Position numbers and translations under genes: made by a program | Part shown: one piece after another, positions 50,701 to 61,269 of the stretch | Layout: every line of letters begins with the position of its first letter | How positions within the stretch are numbered: position 1 is the first letter of the stretch | Source of the DNA: Andalucia godoyi | Lineage: Eukaryota; Discoba; Jakobea; Jakobida; Andaluciidae | DNA: 64,000 bases | Direction of reading: 5' to 3' | Assembly: GCA_009859145.1 (NCBI GenBank) | Contig: VRVR01000041.1 | Span: forward strand, 186,001-250,000 | The notes under the pieces: model-generated | What the model was told of the DNA's origin: nothing | What the model saw: the letters and a program-made list of their open reading frames with translations, nothing else | The model's database searches: none

Positions 50701-50872
50701 CGAGACGGAATGCAGGGCACTCGGAGGCGCCGTTCGGGGGTTTGGCGACGGCTGCGTAGCTCTTGGAGAGCGACGAGTTCGGGGTCACATCGATGCAGTC
50801 AATGTGCTGTGCGAAACCGAGACGTGTCTGGTGAGTGGCGGCCGAGACGGATTGATCCGTCTGTGGAAGTAG
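47735..50872 (+). CDS. VPS15: VPS15/PIK3R4, regulatory subunit of class III PI3-kinase
   Basis: 1045 residues. Starts MGNTLA, an N-myristoylation signal. The kinase-like domain has LLHGDIKTQNIVL (catalytic-loop Asp near residue 137), VDYAPFKPVLVPKDDPTVFS and FFDTTKQRICNIAPERF, the family signature. HEAT-like repeats follow (about 370-600; for example VDVLVDMGLVEARSV), then low-complexity linkers and a C-terminal region with WD40-type repeats ending VLCETETCLVSGGRDGLIRL. VPS15 anchors VPS34 on endosomal and autophagic membranes. The DFG-equivalent reads DYA. The protein is shorter than the roughly 1350-1450 residues of animals and yeast, mainly in the WD40 part. The open frame continues upstream of this ATG, but the MGN start decides it. 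Confidence 0.93.
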   Translation: MGNTLAVAPASDFTLFDLPDLASKRSLGSSRLFKSQLCFSERDLQWYVCKSVSKSLFVPETDLAKIRKELETQKCYARIEENAKAVRLIRPHGFTTLANRVSERPFLTLNMKLWIAFQILNCLKRNAERSPQLLHGDIKTQNIVLSTFSLVSIVDYAPFKPVLVPKDDPTVFSYFFDTTKQRICNIAPERFTVSSQIQPQGAGNTLVNVSFVSDVSLSPAMDVFSAGCVLYFLFTDGINLFNYSSLLNYESTSSDAVANGMLDELLSRMYQESDKKNSKEDADPVDPKEIQDRKNAKLLVKKMLAASPFDRPSAADLLLDHFPRSFSQFYDFCDWSTPDSRCDTCLQYVNESKELHPALYDVICSILCTGLAHLSTTERQIFSLDAIAKLSRFNDECSIPYLLDFASKKAPPPVAANAIRVLARLGCQTFREISNIFFAAETHSLVRAAIATHIGDFAMAAKVQLEQRLVSKIKEVYGAPEKDNPLNDIIINPALTEAEEEQLSEDVSAVLMECQQDPDESVRCAMLSNPLSICAFFGHRKTTSFVLPLFISVLNGGVQSRPRLVFLDHCVPQCAAFLGPMCTEEFLLPLLMQISRSDVRARVSVDVLVDMGLVEARSVLRSTHTLGMSSSHPSTPKNNDGLVVRGSPFSSAQDLALRNSSSIRSVDDADVVVVGAVADKEDDAGFEKVSLPKKSYDLLSVGSTRDHREPIVAMDAVKDFVISVSESQVRLLSLSRLSNEIGISTDLLCVLETSSLKRRTNSAEPVRNVSPGAAATNTAAAAPSAAPSPPQPQPPPNSKKRSSQRFTDACFLHRDPKYRIALSTGQVIDIRGQSDMSFLPCVRVASAAENTLVCVHAFPHMISLFDLRRDCSKPALAASFPFMFGYPSALTVHSSASYCAVGTTLGMVEVFDLRFALFPVGSGHFDGVIHAIQLPDDVTMTTAVIAAGYAGEQTLDFSTLTYATSSSLQKLIDVDALRPYPVDPPVHVRETECRALGGAVRGFGDGCVALGERRVRGHIDAVNVLCETETCLVSGGRDGLIRLWK

Positions 50873-51197
50873 CGCGATCCCATGTGCCATTGCATCCTGG
50901 ACGTCCTCCTTCAGACTATGTTTCCCAGCCTTTTCTCCTAATGTTTATTTTGCCTTTCATCAATTCCCCCCCACCTTTCCCCTCTTTTTTTAATGTAAAA
51001 TCACCGTTATTCTCATTGTTATTTTTTGGCTCGCAGTGCCCCCAGCCCTGCACACTTGTATCGTTATCGATAAACGTACCAACTCGGTCACCAATGGTCC
51101 TCGTCGACTGTAATTCGGTTCCTTTTCTCCAATCCCCCGTTCTTCTTTCGTTTGGTCGGCTGCAGCGCGTACACACGACGCAATGCCTTTTTTCGAG

Positions 51198-51269
51198 CGT
51201 GGTGTGCGTGGTGTGCGTGGTGTGCGTGGTGTGCGTGGTGTGCGTGGTGTGCGTGGTGTGCGTGGTGTG
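51198..51269. repeat. (TGTGCGTGG)n nonamer minisatellite
   Basis: About eight near-perfect copies of a 9-bp unit, ending 7 bp before an ATG (51276). Confidence 0.92.
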
Positions 51270-51275
51270 TGAGAC

Positions 51276-51740
51276 ATGTCTTCTCCTGAGGATATATCCG
51301 ATTTTCTGAACCGCATCTCAGCGGATGGATGGAAACCTGTGGTTTTGTCTGTTCCGCCGAAATCCGCGTTTGAGAGAGTTGGTTCGTATTCAAAGCAGCA
51401 GCAAGGCTCTCCAACCCCGCGACATCAGCAGGAAGCTCAGCACGGCCTCGTCGTTGACAAGAGTCTCATTCAAAATGATATTGATTTTTATAAGAACAGC
51501 AATGGCAGCGGCAGTAGCGGTAGCAGTAGTAGTAGTAGTGTGATGGATTTGAGCATGGAAGATGAGAGTGCGTCGGCCAGCCTTCGGAATGGTCCGCTGC
51601 CTGAGTTTGTCAAGTTTCAAACGTCATTTATTCCCGACGACGATGGTCAGGTTGACAGCGGCGACGTGGATGACGACAGACCTGCGGCTGACCACTATGC
51701 GGCAGTCAGAAGAAGGATGGCTGGCCATGACACTTTGTAA
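51276..51740 (+). CDS. Small unrecognised protein (154 residues)
   Basis: ATG directly after a 9-bp minisatellite; complete frame to TAA. Starts MSSPEDISDFLNRISADGWK, has a Gly/Ser run (about residues 76-88), an acidic stretch and ends RRRMAGHDTL. No family recognised. The conventional segments at both ends and normal codon use support a real gene. Confidence 0.6.
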   Translation: MSSPEDISDFLNRISADGWKPVVLSVPPKSAFERVGSYSKQQQGSPTPRHQQEAQHGLVVDKSLIQNDIDFYKNSNGSGSSGSSSSSSVMDLSMEDESASASLRNGPLPEFVKFQTSFIPDDDGQVDSGDVDDDRPAADHYAAVRRRMAGHDTL

Positions 51741-51748
51741 TAAAAAGG

Positions 51749-51783
<35 letters not shown>

Positions 51784-51961
51784 CACGCGCCATCCGCTTA
51801 AACGAATCATCATGAAGACCACCGTCTTGCGCATCGTGCACAATGCGCGCGGAGACGTCTCGAATCGGGTCCCTGCTGCTTTTCGCAGACTGGTCCAGCT
51901 GCTGTATTCGATGCTTCCAGTTTGGTGCTGTCACAGCCGCTTGAGCCTCAAACGAGAGCAT
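51695..51961 (-). CDS. Weak minus-strand ORF containing a CA repeat
   Basis: The frame from the ATG at 51961 reads about 60 conventional residues (MLSFEAQAAVTAPNWKHRI...) before running into a (CA)n tract (51751-51785) and then overlapping the 3' end of the plus-strand gene. It is open further upstream to 52114 without ATG, so it could be an exon of an unseen gene. No homology recognised. Confidence 0.2.
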
Positions 51962-52365
51962 CGCGATTCGGATTTTGAAAACTTCTGAAACTTCCGAAAT
52001 AAACCAGCTTGCCTTTTGGTGCGTTTTTGCGCTGTGGAAGTTGTCTTGCACTCGCCTGGGTTTCAACGATGCATCCAGTTGTTGTTGCGTGCGAATACAA
52101 ATCAAGAGAGTCAACTGGACTAACCCAGCAGCAGCACCACCACCACCACCATCACCACCAATATTTTAGAGTTTTTGAACTATTCCTTCATTCTGCTTTT
52201 GAGTAGAAAACAAAAGAAGAAGAAAAGAAAAGAAAAGAAAAGCAGATTCCTTGTTCGTTTCACACTCTCCTCGAGAAACTGCAGAACACAGCCTTTCCTT
52301 TTTCCAAATATACAGCAAACATCAGCATCAACGCCACCAGCAGCAGCTCCTTAGAACACCATCAC

Positions 52366-52818
52366 ATGAACAACATGCCTACAAACAGCGATCTTGTGTT
52401 TCGAGCTTTGAGTCCATCTGATCCTGCACACGTTGTCTTTCCTCTGCTTTCCCAGCTGACAGAGGCGCCGACGCCTTCACAAGAAAAGTTTGCGATGCAA
52501 ATCGAGGAAATGAGACGCCGTGGAATTTATACTGCCGTAGGCGAGCAAAACGGCGAGATGCTGTGCATCGGCAGCATTGCATATGAACCAAAGCTGATTC
52601 GTGGCCTTCGTGAGTGTGGCCATATCGAAGATATCGTCGTTCATTCCAAGTGTCGCGGTCTCGGGTACGGAAACTTGCTGATTGAACACCTGGTCGCGCA
52701 TGCACAGAACCGCGGCTCTGTCTACAAGGTCATCCTCGATTGTGCGAAGGAGAAGAAAGGCTTCTATGAGAAGTGTGGGTTCCAGGAAAAGGGCCTTCAG
52801 ATGGCAAAGTACTTGTGA
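52366..52818 (+). CDS. GNA1: Glucosamine-6-phosphate N-acetyltransferase
   Basis: 150 residues, GNAT fold. CGHIEDIVVHSKCRGLGYGN is the acetyl-CoA-binding motif A, and YKVILDCAKEKKGFYEKCGF and LQMAKYL match the family C-terminus. It makes N-acetylglucosamine-6-phosphate in the hexosamine pathway leading to UDP-GlcNAc for glycoproteins, GPI anchors and chitin. Length equals the yeast and human enzymes. Confidence 0.95.
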   Translation: MNNMPTNSDLVFRALSPSDPAHVVFPLLSQLTEAPTPSQEKFAMQIEEMRRRGIYTAVGEQNGEMLCIGSIAYEPKLIRGLRECGHIEDIVVHSKCRGLGYGNLLIEHLVAHAQNRGSVYKVILDCAKEKKGFYEKCGFQEKGLQMAKYL

Positions 52819-53263
52819 CTATCTCCCGTGGAACCTGACTGCGCCGCCACCGGCGTCAAGCACGGCGGTAACAGCCAGGCTCCCAATCCCCAGCGGCGAT
52901 CGAAATTATGAATCGAGAGTCCCTAAGGGAATCATTTCCGAGCACTGCGCACATGAAACGTATCCAGGCTACATTTATCTTCACATCGCTTACGGAGCTT
53001 AGTATCTTATATTCTCTTGTCTTGTTGTATCGTGTCTTTCTCTTTTCTGTCTAATGTCCTCGTTTCCCAGAATAAATGCAAATCCCATGATTCTTGTCCT
53101 GATGTCGGAGCATCCGTCTCACTCGCCGCCGCAACCGGTCGCAACAGCGGCGGTGGAGAGGAAAAGAAAACTGAAAAACGCATACTACCTAATTAAAAAA
53201 ATACTGTACACTACACTACTGGTTCCATGCTGTTTTCTCTGTACTATCCAAAGGAGATGTCGC

Positions 53264-53671
53264 TCATCCGACAGGTTCGCGAGTCCAAGTGTGCAGTTCC
53301 GAGACGGACTTTCCGACCTTCAGCAAGCCTTGATGCAGCGACCCCATTTTTTCCTCCTTTTGCAAAAACCTCCTTTTGATCTCTTCAAAGGCATTTCCAC
53401 GCATCGCTCGAAAATCCTTGTCGTCTTCGATGTTTGCCGTTGGATGCTCCATTTCGAGAGCAATGCACAACTCTGCAACGTTGGCTGCGTTTTGCAGCAG
53501 AACGTCAACTTCCCGCAGCAAGGCATGCTCGGATGTCCCGAATGCCTTCAGCGCTCCTTTGGTTACTCGTTCTTCCAGCTCTTGCAGTTCCCGTTCGAAA
53601 AATACCAGAGACTCGTCCTCAATCCGCACCTTTTGATCACTCGTACCCGCCGCACCCGCCGCACCCGCAGA

Positions 53672-53674
<3 letters not shown>
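53264..53674 (-). CDS. Small coiled-coil protein (136 residues), unknown
   Basis: Starts MSAGAAGAAGTSDQKVR (an Ala/Gly repeat), then nearly all helix: LVFFERELQELEERVTKGAL, LLREVDVLLQNAANVAEL, FEEIKRRFLQKEEKMGSLHQ. No domain recognised; size and helix content fit a subunit of a small coiled-coil complex. The start codon abuts a (GA)n tract on the coding strand. Confidence 0.6.

Positions 53675-53748
<74 letters not shown>
53675..53748. repeat. (TC)n microsatellite, (GA)n on the coding strand of the adjacent gene
   Basis: About 37 dinucleotides directly touching the start codon of the minus-strand coiled-coil gene. Confidence 0.95.
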
Positions 53749-53751
<3 letters not shown>

Positions 53752-54097
53752 CGTTCGCTGTTCTAAATGCGCAGTGTCTGAAAATAAGCGGGGGTCCTGG
53801 TATGAAAAGAGGACAGAAAAAGAAAAACACCAAACAACAACAACAACCTAATTAAATAAATCAAATACTTAAAGAACCTAGGTATGGAAACGACTACAGT
53901 ACCGATGTGATGCTTGATGCAGTTCGCCTCTCATTCGCAGATCGAAGCAGGAAAAGCAGCGAGCAATTTGACAGGAAAAGCCTCGCAACGAAAAGGAACT
54001 GGACAAAACGGAAGCAGAAAAGAAAAGAGAAAAAAAGGGGGTAAATAAACGAACAATCGGAAACGATCGGACAAACGGAGGAATAATAAAGGAAGAA

Positions 54098-54358
54098 ATG
54101 TCAGCAAGTCGTCTTTCTGATGCGGATCAGACGCGTGTGCAGCAAGCGATCCAAGAGCAACAGCAGGTTGCACAGGTTCAGCAAGCCATTGCTCGGCTGA
54201 CCGATCGCTGTTGGGACAAATGCATGGCGAATGCAAAGCTCGGAAACAAACTCGATGGGTCAGACACCGCATGCATTGCGAACTGCGCAAACCGATTCTT
54301 GGACACGAGCTTACTGTTGATGAAGAGAATGGTCGAGAAGCAGCAAGGCCAGCTCTAA
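54098..54358 (+). CDS. TIM8: Mitochondrial intermembrane-space chaperone Tim8
   Basis: 86 residues with the small-Tim twin CX3C signature: CWDKC and CIANC, 15-16 residues apart, plus LTDRCWDKCMANAKLGNKLD and RFLDTSLLLMKRM as in Tim8. With Tim13 it escorts hydrophobic inner-membrane proteins through the intermembrane space; the Cys pairs form disulfides through MIA40. Confidence 0.94.
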   Translation: MSASRLSDADQTRVQQAIQEQQQVAQVQQAIARLTDRCWDKCMANAKLGNKLDGSDTACIANCANRFLDTSLLLMKRMVEKQQGQL

Positions 54359-54380
54359 TCGAAGCCTCTTCTTCTTCTTC

Positions 54381-54418
<38 letters not shown>

Positions 54419-54494
54419 CTTTGGCGCATCATAGACTACTGCCCTAGTGCATAATCGTACATAAACAAAGTACTTTATTGTGTATTCATCACTA

Positions 54495-54557
54495 CGCCTG
54501 CGATGCACTGCATCAATACTAATTGATACTATTGCAATGTTGCATGCTCAGTCGATC
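54495..54557 (+). repeat. Dispersed repeat B, copy 2
   Basis: 63 bp matching 2283-2355. The hairpin stem here is ATCAAT/ATTGAT with loop ACTA. It lies between Tim8 and the SET-domain gene, about 225 bp before the latter's start. A (TTC)n/(TTG)n tract lies at 54365-54419. Confidence 0.7.
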
Positions 54558-54782
54558 GTACGAAAAGGAATCGTCTAGGCGGCAGGCCACAACACACAAA
54601 AACTCCTTTTTTCAGCGACTGATTGGATGTCAGTGACTCTTCGTCGATCGTAATTCGCATTTCTGCGAGCGTTTCCACGTTGTTCAATCGCGCCTGTCAG
54701 TCCAGATTTTTCCAGACAGCAGAAACCAGAGATCAGCGATCAGCGAACATAGGTCTCAGTGGTTCGATTGGAAGAAGAAAAG

Positions 54783-56003
54783 ATGAGAGAAGCATGTGAG
54801 AAGCTCCGCGAGTGGTTTGTCGGCAATGGAGGAGATACGGGACTTGTTTGTCCAGCACAGCTTGCGCATGGAAATGGACTTGTTGCGACGACACAGGTGA
54901 TGAAGAATGACTTGGTCCTCTCGGTGCCATATGCACTGCTCATCACTCCTGCGAAAGTGAAACAGTGGTTTCCATTTCTCGCCAAGCACAAGCCCCCCGT
55001 CTCGGCAGACGATCAACTTGCGGTGTTTCTTGCCATTCATCGAATTGCGCCCGCTGCGATTCCGGCGGAGGCGGCGGAGGTTTTCAAGCAATATCTTGAC
55101 TTACTGCCAAGTTCGTACACTACATGGGAATACTGGACGGATGGAGAACTGGCACTCATCGACGAAGTTCCATCGTTGCACGAGATGATCCGTGAGTATC
55201 GCGAACGGAAAGAAACGGTGTGGAGCAGATTGGAGCAGATGATCCGCACGGAAGCGGCGCTGCAGACAATGGAATTGTCACATGAAGTGCTCCGCAGTGC
55301 TGTGAAGTGGGCGGTTGCAACGGTGGCCACGAGATCTTGCTACATCCCGTCGCAGAATACGTGCCTTGTTCCCTTTGGCGACCTGTTCAATTACTCCAGT
55401 GTGCAAGAGTGCACAGACTGCGGATTCAACAAGGAAACACAGGCATTTGAGTTTTATGCGAACCGCGATTACAGGCAAGGAGACGAGCTCACCATTTGCT
55501 ACGGAAATTATGGAAACTGGAAACTGTTGGAGCTTTACGGATTTGCCACCGAGAACAATCCTGTCGAAGGAGTGGAACTTGCCCTCGAGCTGCCACCCAA
55601 AGTTGCAAAACTCTTGAAAGAAAACGACTTTGATGGAGAATGGGTTCTCTCCCCCGACGACCCTTCCTTTACATTGCACGTGGCCGCACGAATGCTGATT
55701 GCGCATCGGTACGTGGAGGAATCGGATCTGCAAAGGGTGTTCGAACGACTTGCGATGGGCGAGGACTTGCCGAAGAAGGACTGGGAAGTAAAGGCATCCA
55801 AGTACCTTCGCAAAGAAGCCAAAAGGCTTTTAAAGAAGTACAGCGCATGCCTTGGAAAGACTGAGTTTGCATCCAATTCCCACAAAAGAACCGAACACGA
55901 ATCTCACCTGTTGTGTGCTCTGCTTCAGGACCGGTCGTGTTTGCAGCAGTTTCTAAAGAACTTCACCGCCGGCGGAGCCTCTGAGCACTGTGACGACGAC
56001 TAG
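54783..56003 (+). CDS. SET-domain methyltransferase, SETD3/SETD4/Rubisco-LSMT type
   Basis: 406 residues. Split SET domain: NGLVATTQVMKNDLVLSVPY at the start, VPFGDLFNYSSVQECTD (canonical D-x-x-N-H; here N-Y), and ITYG-equivalent LTICYGNYGNWKLLELYGF. A helical Rubisco-LSMT-type substrate-binding domain follows. Family members methylate lysine or histidine of non-histone proteins such as actin (SETD3). The N-Y change is at a position near the cofactor pocket. The ATG at 54783 is the first of the frame. Confidence 0.88.
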   Translation: MREACEKLREWFVGNGGDTGLVCPAQLAHGNGLVATTQVMKNDLVLSVPYALLITPAKVKQWFPFLAKHKPPVSADDQLAVFLAIHRIAPAAIPAEAAEVFKQYLDLLPSSYTTWEYWTDGELALIDEVPSLHEMIREYRERKETVWSRLEQMIRTEAALQTMELSHEVLRSAVKWAVATVATRSCYIPSQNTCLVPFGDLFNYSSVQECTDCGFNKETQAFEFYANRDYRQGDELTICYGNYGNWKLLELYGFATENNPVEGVELALELPPKVAKLLKENDFDGEWVLSPDDPSFTLHVAARMLIAHRYVEESDLQRVFERLAMGEDLPKKDWEVKASKYLRKEAKRLLKKYSACLGKTEFASNSHKRTEHESHLLCALLQDRSCLQQFLKNFTAGGASEHCDDD

Positions 56004-56032
56004 AAAGATGTACAGCACACTCATTTTTTCGC

Positions 56033-58304
<2,272 letters not shown>

Positions 58305-58311
58305 GACTCAT

Positions 58312-58524
58312 TCAAGGAATACGGCAAGCAATCTCCTTTCTAATTTCCCTCGGAAATAAATTCGGTCTGTCGACTCTCTCCATTGTGAAAGAAAAATAGA
58401 ATGAAATTCCACCAACGGAAGCGTTGCCTCCTTTGAGTCCTTGCAACGGCAAGTAAGCAAAAAAATTGGTCAATGCTGATTCATGACGCAAAACATACGC
58501 ATTTCCACGATTTTCTTTTTCCAT
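58312..58524 (-). CDS. Small ORF just upstream of SLX4 (70 codons), unknown
   Basis: ATG at 58524 to TGA at 58312, same strand as SLX4 and ending 8 bases before the SLX4 ATG. It starts MEKENRGNAYVLRHESALTN and has a normal amino-acid mix. It contains a GTATGT after nine codons, so it may hold an alternative 5' exon, but no acceptor joins it in frame to SLX4. It could be an upstream ORF or chance. Confidence 0.25.
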   Translation of the reverse strand: MEKENRGNAYVLRHESALTNFFAYLPLQGLKGGNASVGGISFYFSFTMERVDRPNLFPREIRKEIACRIP

Positions 58525-58585
58525 CTTTCCCGAAATCCCAACACACAATCCTCGTTTTTCTCAACAGCAAGAAAACAGCAGAAGA

Positions 58586-59591
58586 ATGACTCGGAAACGC
58601 AGCCTTCCAGGAGGTCGCAAACCCGACAAGAAGCGCCCTAGGAAGTCTCCTAGACCCTCCTTCCTACGTCGCTCGAACGGTGCCTTGGATAGACATTGAA
58701 CGCAAAAAAGGTTGCTTGCGCAGCATCGATCTCTGGGACGATGCGTATAACAACTGCGTCTTCCTTTACCAGAAACGCAATGTCCCTGCAAGATCCCGAA
58801 AGATGGATCGACATGTTTTTCCGAACCCGACTCCAGGCTGACGAAGAACACGAGACGTTGTCCGAAACGCTTCGTCGAGAAACCGCGAGACAAGCATTCC
58901 GATCGCCGCATCTTCAAGGTTCCCAAGAATGGTGGAAAACCTTCCGTCCAATTGTTGGTCGAGGAAGGTGCTGCTTTCTGGTCCACTTTCATTCCCGGAA
59001 GCACCATCAAATTGTGGAAATGAGGAAGGAAGGCGGAGCATGAAATTCGACGGCTACGTGAGAAACCCCAAGGTAGCAGTAGCGGCTCGGTTTTCAATGG
59101 CCTGCGCACGTGTTCCATTTCCTATGTCCAAGGACGATACTTTTCTGATTGTCCCAGTCGCGCGATCCATGGCACCACCCAAGGCGAAAACCGGGGACAT
59201 GGTTGTCATCAACAGCTGCGATGGCGGAGGCCGTGTCTTCCAGACTGTTTATGATGGCTGTGGGAATTACACGGAATATGAGTTCTCCGAGGGCGACCCT
59301 TGACGCTGATCAAACCCCAGAAACGCTATCAGAAATTGCAATCGAGACGCGCCACCGAGACGACTCGCATGTCGAAAAACGGCAAGACGGAATGCCCGGC
59401 GTAAGATGCGCAACATTTCGCACCGCATTCAGAACATGCAACATGATGGGCATGTACACATTGCCAAGGCGGTGTGCCAGAATGCGGATCATATCCTGTT
59501 CCCGCCATTGAACACCAAGAAGATGTGCCAGAAACAGAGTGAAGACGGCACAGTGTCCCCACGCGGGATGCACGTATTCGCAACCTCGTGA
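58586..59591 (+). pseudogene. Fanzor (eukaryotic TnpB-like RNA-guided nuclease) relic, frameshifted
   Basis: No single frame spans the region, but consecutive segments in alternating frames read as one Fanzor protein. 58586-58697: basic NLS-like start MTRKRSLPGGRKPDKKRPRK. 58632-58841: VPWIDIERKKGCLRSIDLWD. 58835-59023: IFKVPKNGGKPSVQLLVEEG. 59019-59303: SKDDTFLIVPV, then VINSCDGGGRVFQTVYDGCG, the RuvC-I motif (usually D-P-G-x-R-x-F-x-T). 59306-59404: LIKPQKRYQKLQSRRATETT. 59403-59591: MRNISHRIQNMQHDGHVHIA and NADHILFPPLNTKKM, matching the Fanzor helix and the PPF-x-T region of RuvC-II. At least four frame changes with no intron signals mean a dead copy. Family assignment rests on recalled motif patterns, not a search. 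It sits between SLX4 and cytochrome b5. Confidence 0.66.
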
Positions 59592-60208
59592 CCAGCGTGG
59601 TGCGAGAAACGTTGCGATCTTGGGTGTGGAATGTATTGGCATTGGAGTCTGCCAACACCCAAGCCCTTTTCATCCTCCTCGCAATAAGGGGGAGGTGTTT
59701 GCGTGGGACTGAAAACACCCAACAACCTACTTGTTGTGGGAAGCCCTGAACCATTTTCATGGAAAAGGGAGCAGCTTCGCCATAACGTCTCCAGTTGGCA
59801 GTTTTGAGACTGCAATTGGACCCTCCGGTTTCCATGCGCAGTTTTGAAACTCGTTATCGTTGTTGATCAGTGTTTAACCAAGCGGTTTCTCAATCCTCGC
59901 CGCATTGCATTCGAATTTCCCCTTCTTCTCTCGTTTCATCCGTTGTGTGTTTCGACGTGTAGTTTCGCGTACTTTTCCTCAACCAAACGCGTGGCAAATC
60001 GCGAATGGAGGCTGGTGTGCAGATGGCAACAAGCAAGCGCGGATTGGATTTGTTGAGCTCGGCGGCTTCTTTTTGACAGGCTTGCGTTCGAAATGTTTGT
60101 TCAGAAACGACACTTGGAAAACGAGTACCAAAAACGCACATTGCAGAGGGCTTTTGGAGTTCGGACGGCGCCGATCTTGGACGCCAATCATGAACGTAGC
60201 GAGCTGAG
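59592..60208 (+). other. Probable decayed 3' part of the Fanzor relic
   Basis: Fragments in different frames can be read as the expected C-terminal order: LNHFHGKGSSFA (59750) for the H-Y-x-F-R-x-x-L helix, LVIVVDQCLTKR (59850) for the segment before the zinc ribbon, and ELGGFFLTGLRSKC ... KNAHCRGLLEFG (60055-60165) for the ribbon and final helix. Similarity is weak. A 13-bp word CAGTTTTGARACT occurs twice, at 59799 and 59839. No intact gene lies here. Confidence 0.35.
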
Positions 60209-60300
60209 CTTTAACTGCACATAGTATTTTTTACCTTTCTTTTTCGTCCTTCTTCGGTTTTTGCTCCTTTCTCTTGGATGGTGTTTTTTTCTTCTTCCTT

Positions 60301-60546
60301 TCAGGAAGATTTTAGTTTTCCAATGCACATGTCTGCCATGAGCATAACGGCAGATCCGCTGTGAAAGACGCCTTCGAACAAGTCCGTCGCATCCTTTCCT
60401 GCTCCTTCTAATATTCGGTCCATTCCAGGATGGACATCAACGTAGTTGGTCACGTCGTACACCTTTCCGTGAATCACCATCCAGCAGTCGTTTGCGTTGT
60501 TGTGCTTCGCTACGTCGCTCATCGAGTACTCGCGCTTGGACGACAT
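60301..60546 (-). CDS. Cytochrome b5 domain protein, soluble
   Basis: 81 residues, a single cytochrome b5 haem domain: MSDVAKHNNANDCWMVIHGK, VYDVTNYVDVHPGMDRILEG with the first axial His in HPGM (usually HPGG), and DLFEGVFHSGSA with the second. No C-terminal membrane anchor, so it should be soluble and pass electrons to an unknown partner, possibly a desaturase or oxygenase. Confidence 0.92.
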   Translation of the reverse strand: MSSKREYSMSDVAKHNNANDCWMVIHGKVYDVTNYVDVHPGMDRILEGAGKDATDLFEGVFHSGSAVMLMADMCIGKLKSS

Positions 60547-61269
60547 TCTATACTCTCTTATTCACACACACTCACGCACACATGCCACATTTGTGAAGAA
60601 AGAAAAGAATGAAAATACACGACAGGATAAAGCTCTTTTGTTCTGTTTTTTCCAGCTGCGTCCGTCTTGCCCGCATCCAAGCATCAGCGTGCGAGCATTC
60701 TGAAGCCTGAAAACCGGAATCCAAAAACAGAACAAATTGATAGAGGATGACATCCTAAAACGGAGAGGCTTCTCGACGCCTACATTGTACACTACTAACC
60801 ACGGATAATCATCGCTGATCACCCATAATCAATGCTGCAACCCAACAACATGCATAGCATGATTGGGAAGGGGGTAGGCCCCCAACTCGCCCCTCGGCAT
60901 GAGAGACGTTCTTACGAGAGATGCAGATGTTGCGTTGCATGGACAATAAAAATAAAGAAATGAGCGTCGGTGTGCGAGAATGCAACGCGACGGCGTGTTT
61001 ATAGGGATTTCATGATCAAAATGGGGCGAAACGAATCGGGGCATCGTGTGACAGAGTTGCCAAGATAACAAACGCATGCGCATGGCGCGTGGCAGTGTTT
61101 TTGTTTGCGTGCGCTTTAGATTGCTGAATGTTCGGACTCCGGGGACCGCGGAAACACGTCGTGTGAGAAAGACCAAGAGGCTCCCGGGTCCGGATGTGAT
61201 GCGCAACGGAACGGGAGAGTGAAAAAAAAAAAAAAGGATGAATGGGAGGGAGACCGAGATTCTTATTCG
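60547..61269. other. Intergenic region, no supported gene
   Basis: Between the two minus-strand genes for cytochrome b5 and KMO. A minus-strand frame of 125 codons (60829-61206) begins with a non-ATG codon and has no recognised motif. A GC-rich inverted repeat GGGGGTAGGCCCCC lies at about 60870-60884. Confidence 0.5.

Noticed and set aside
51198-51269. CRISPR-like array
   Set aside because: Direct tandem 9-mers with no spacers in a eukaryotic genome; it is a minisatellite.
58561-59118. Minus-strand ORF of 185 codons over the Fanzor relic
   Set aside because: No motif, whereas plus-strand segments carry the ordered Fanzor motifs.
60829-61206. 125-codon minus-strand frame between cytochrome b5 and KMO
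   Set aside because: Begins with a non-ATG codon, no motif, lies in promoter position of cytochrome b5.
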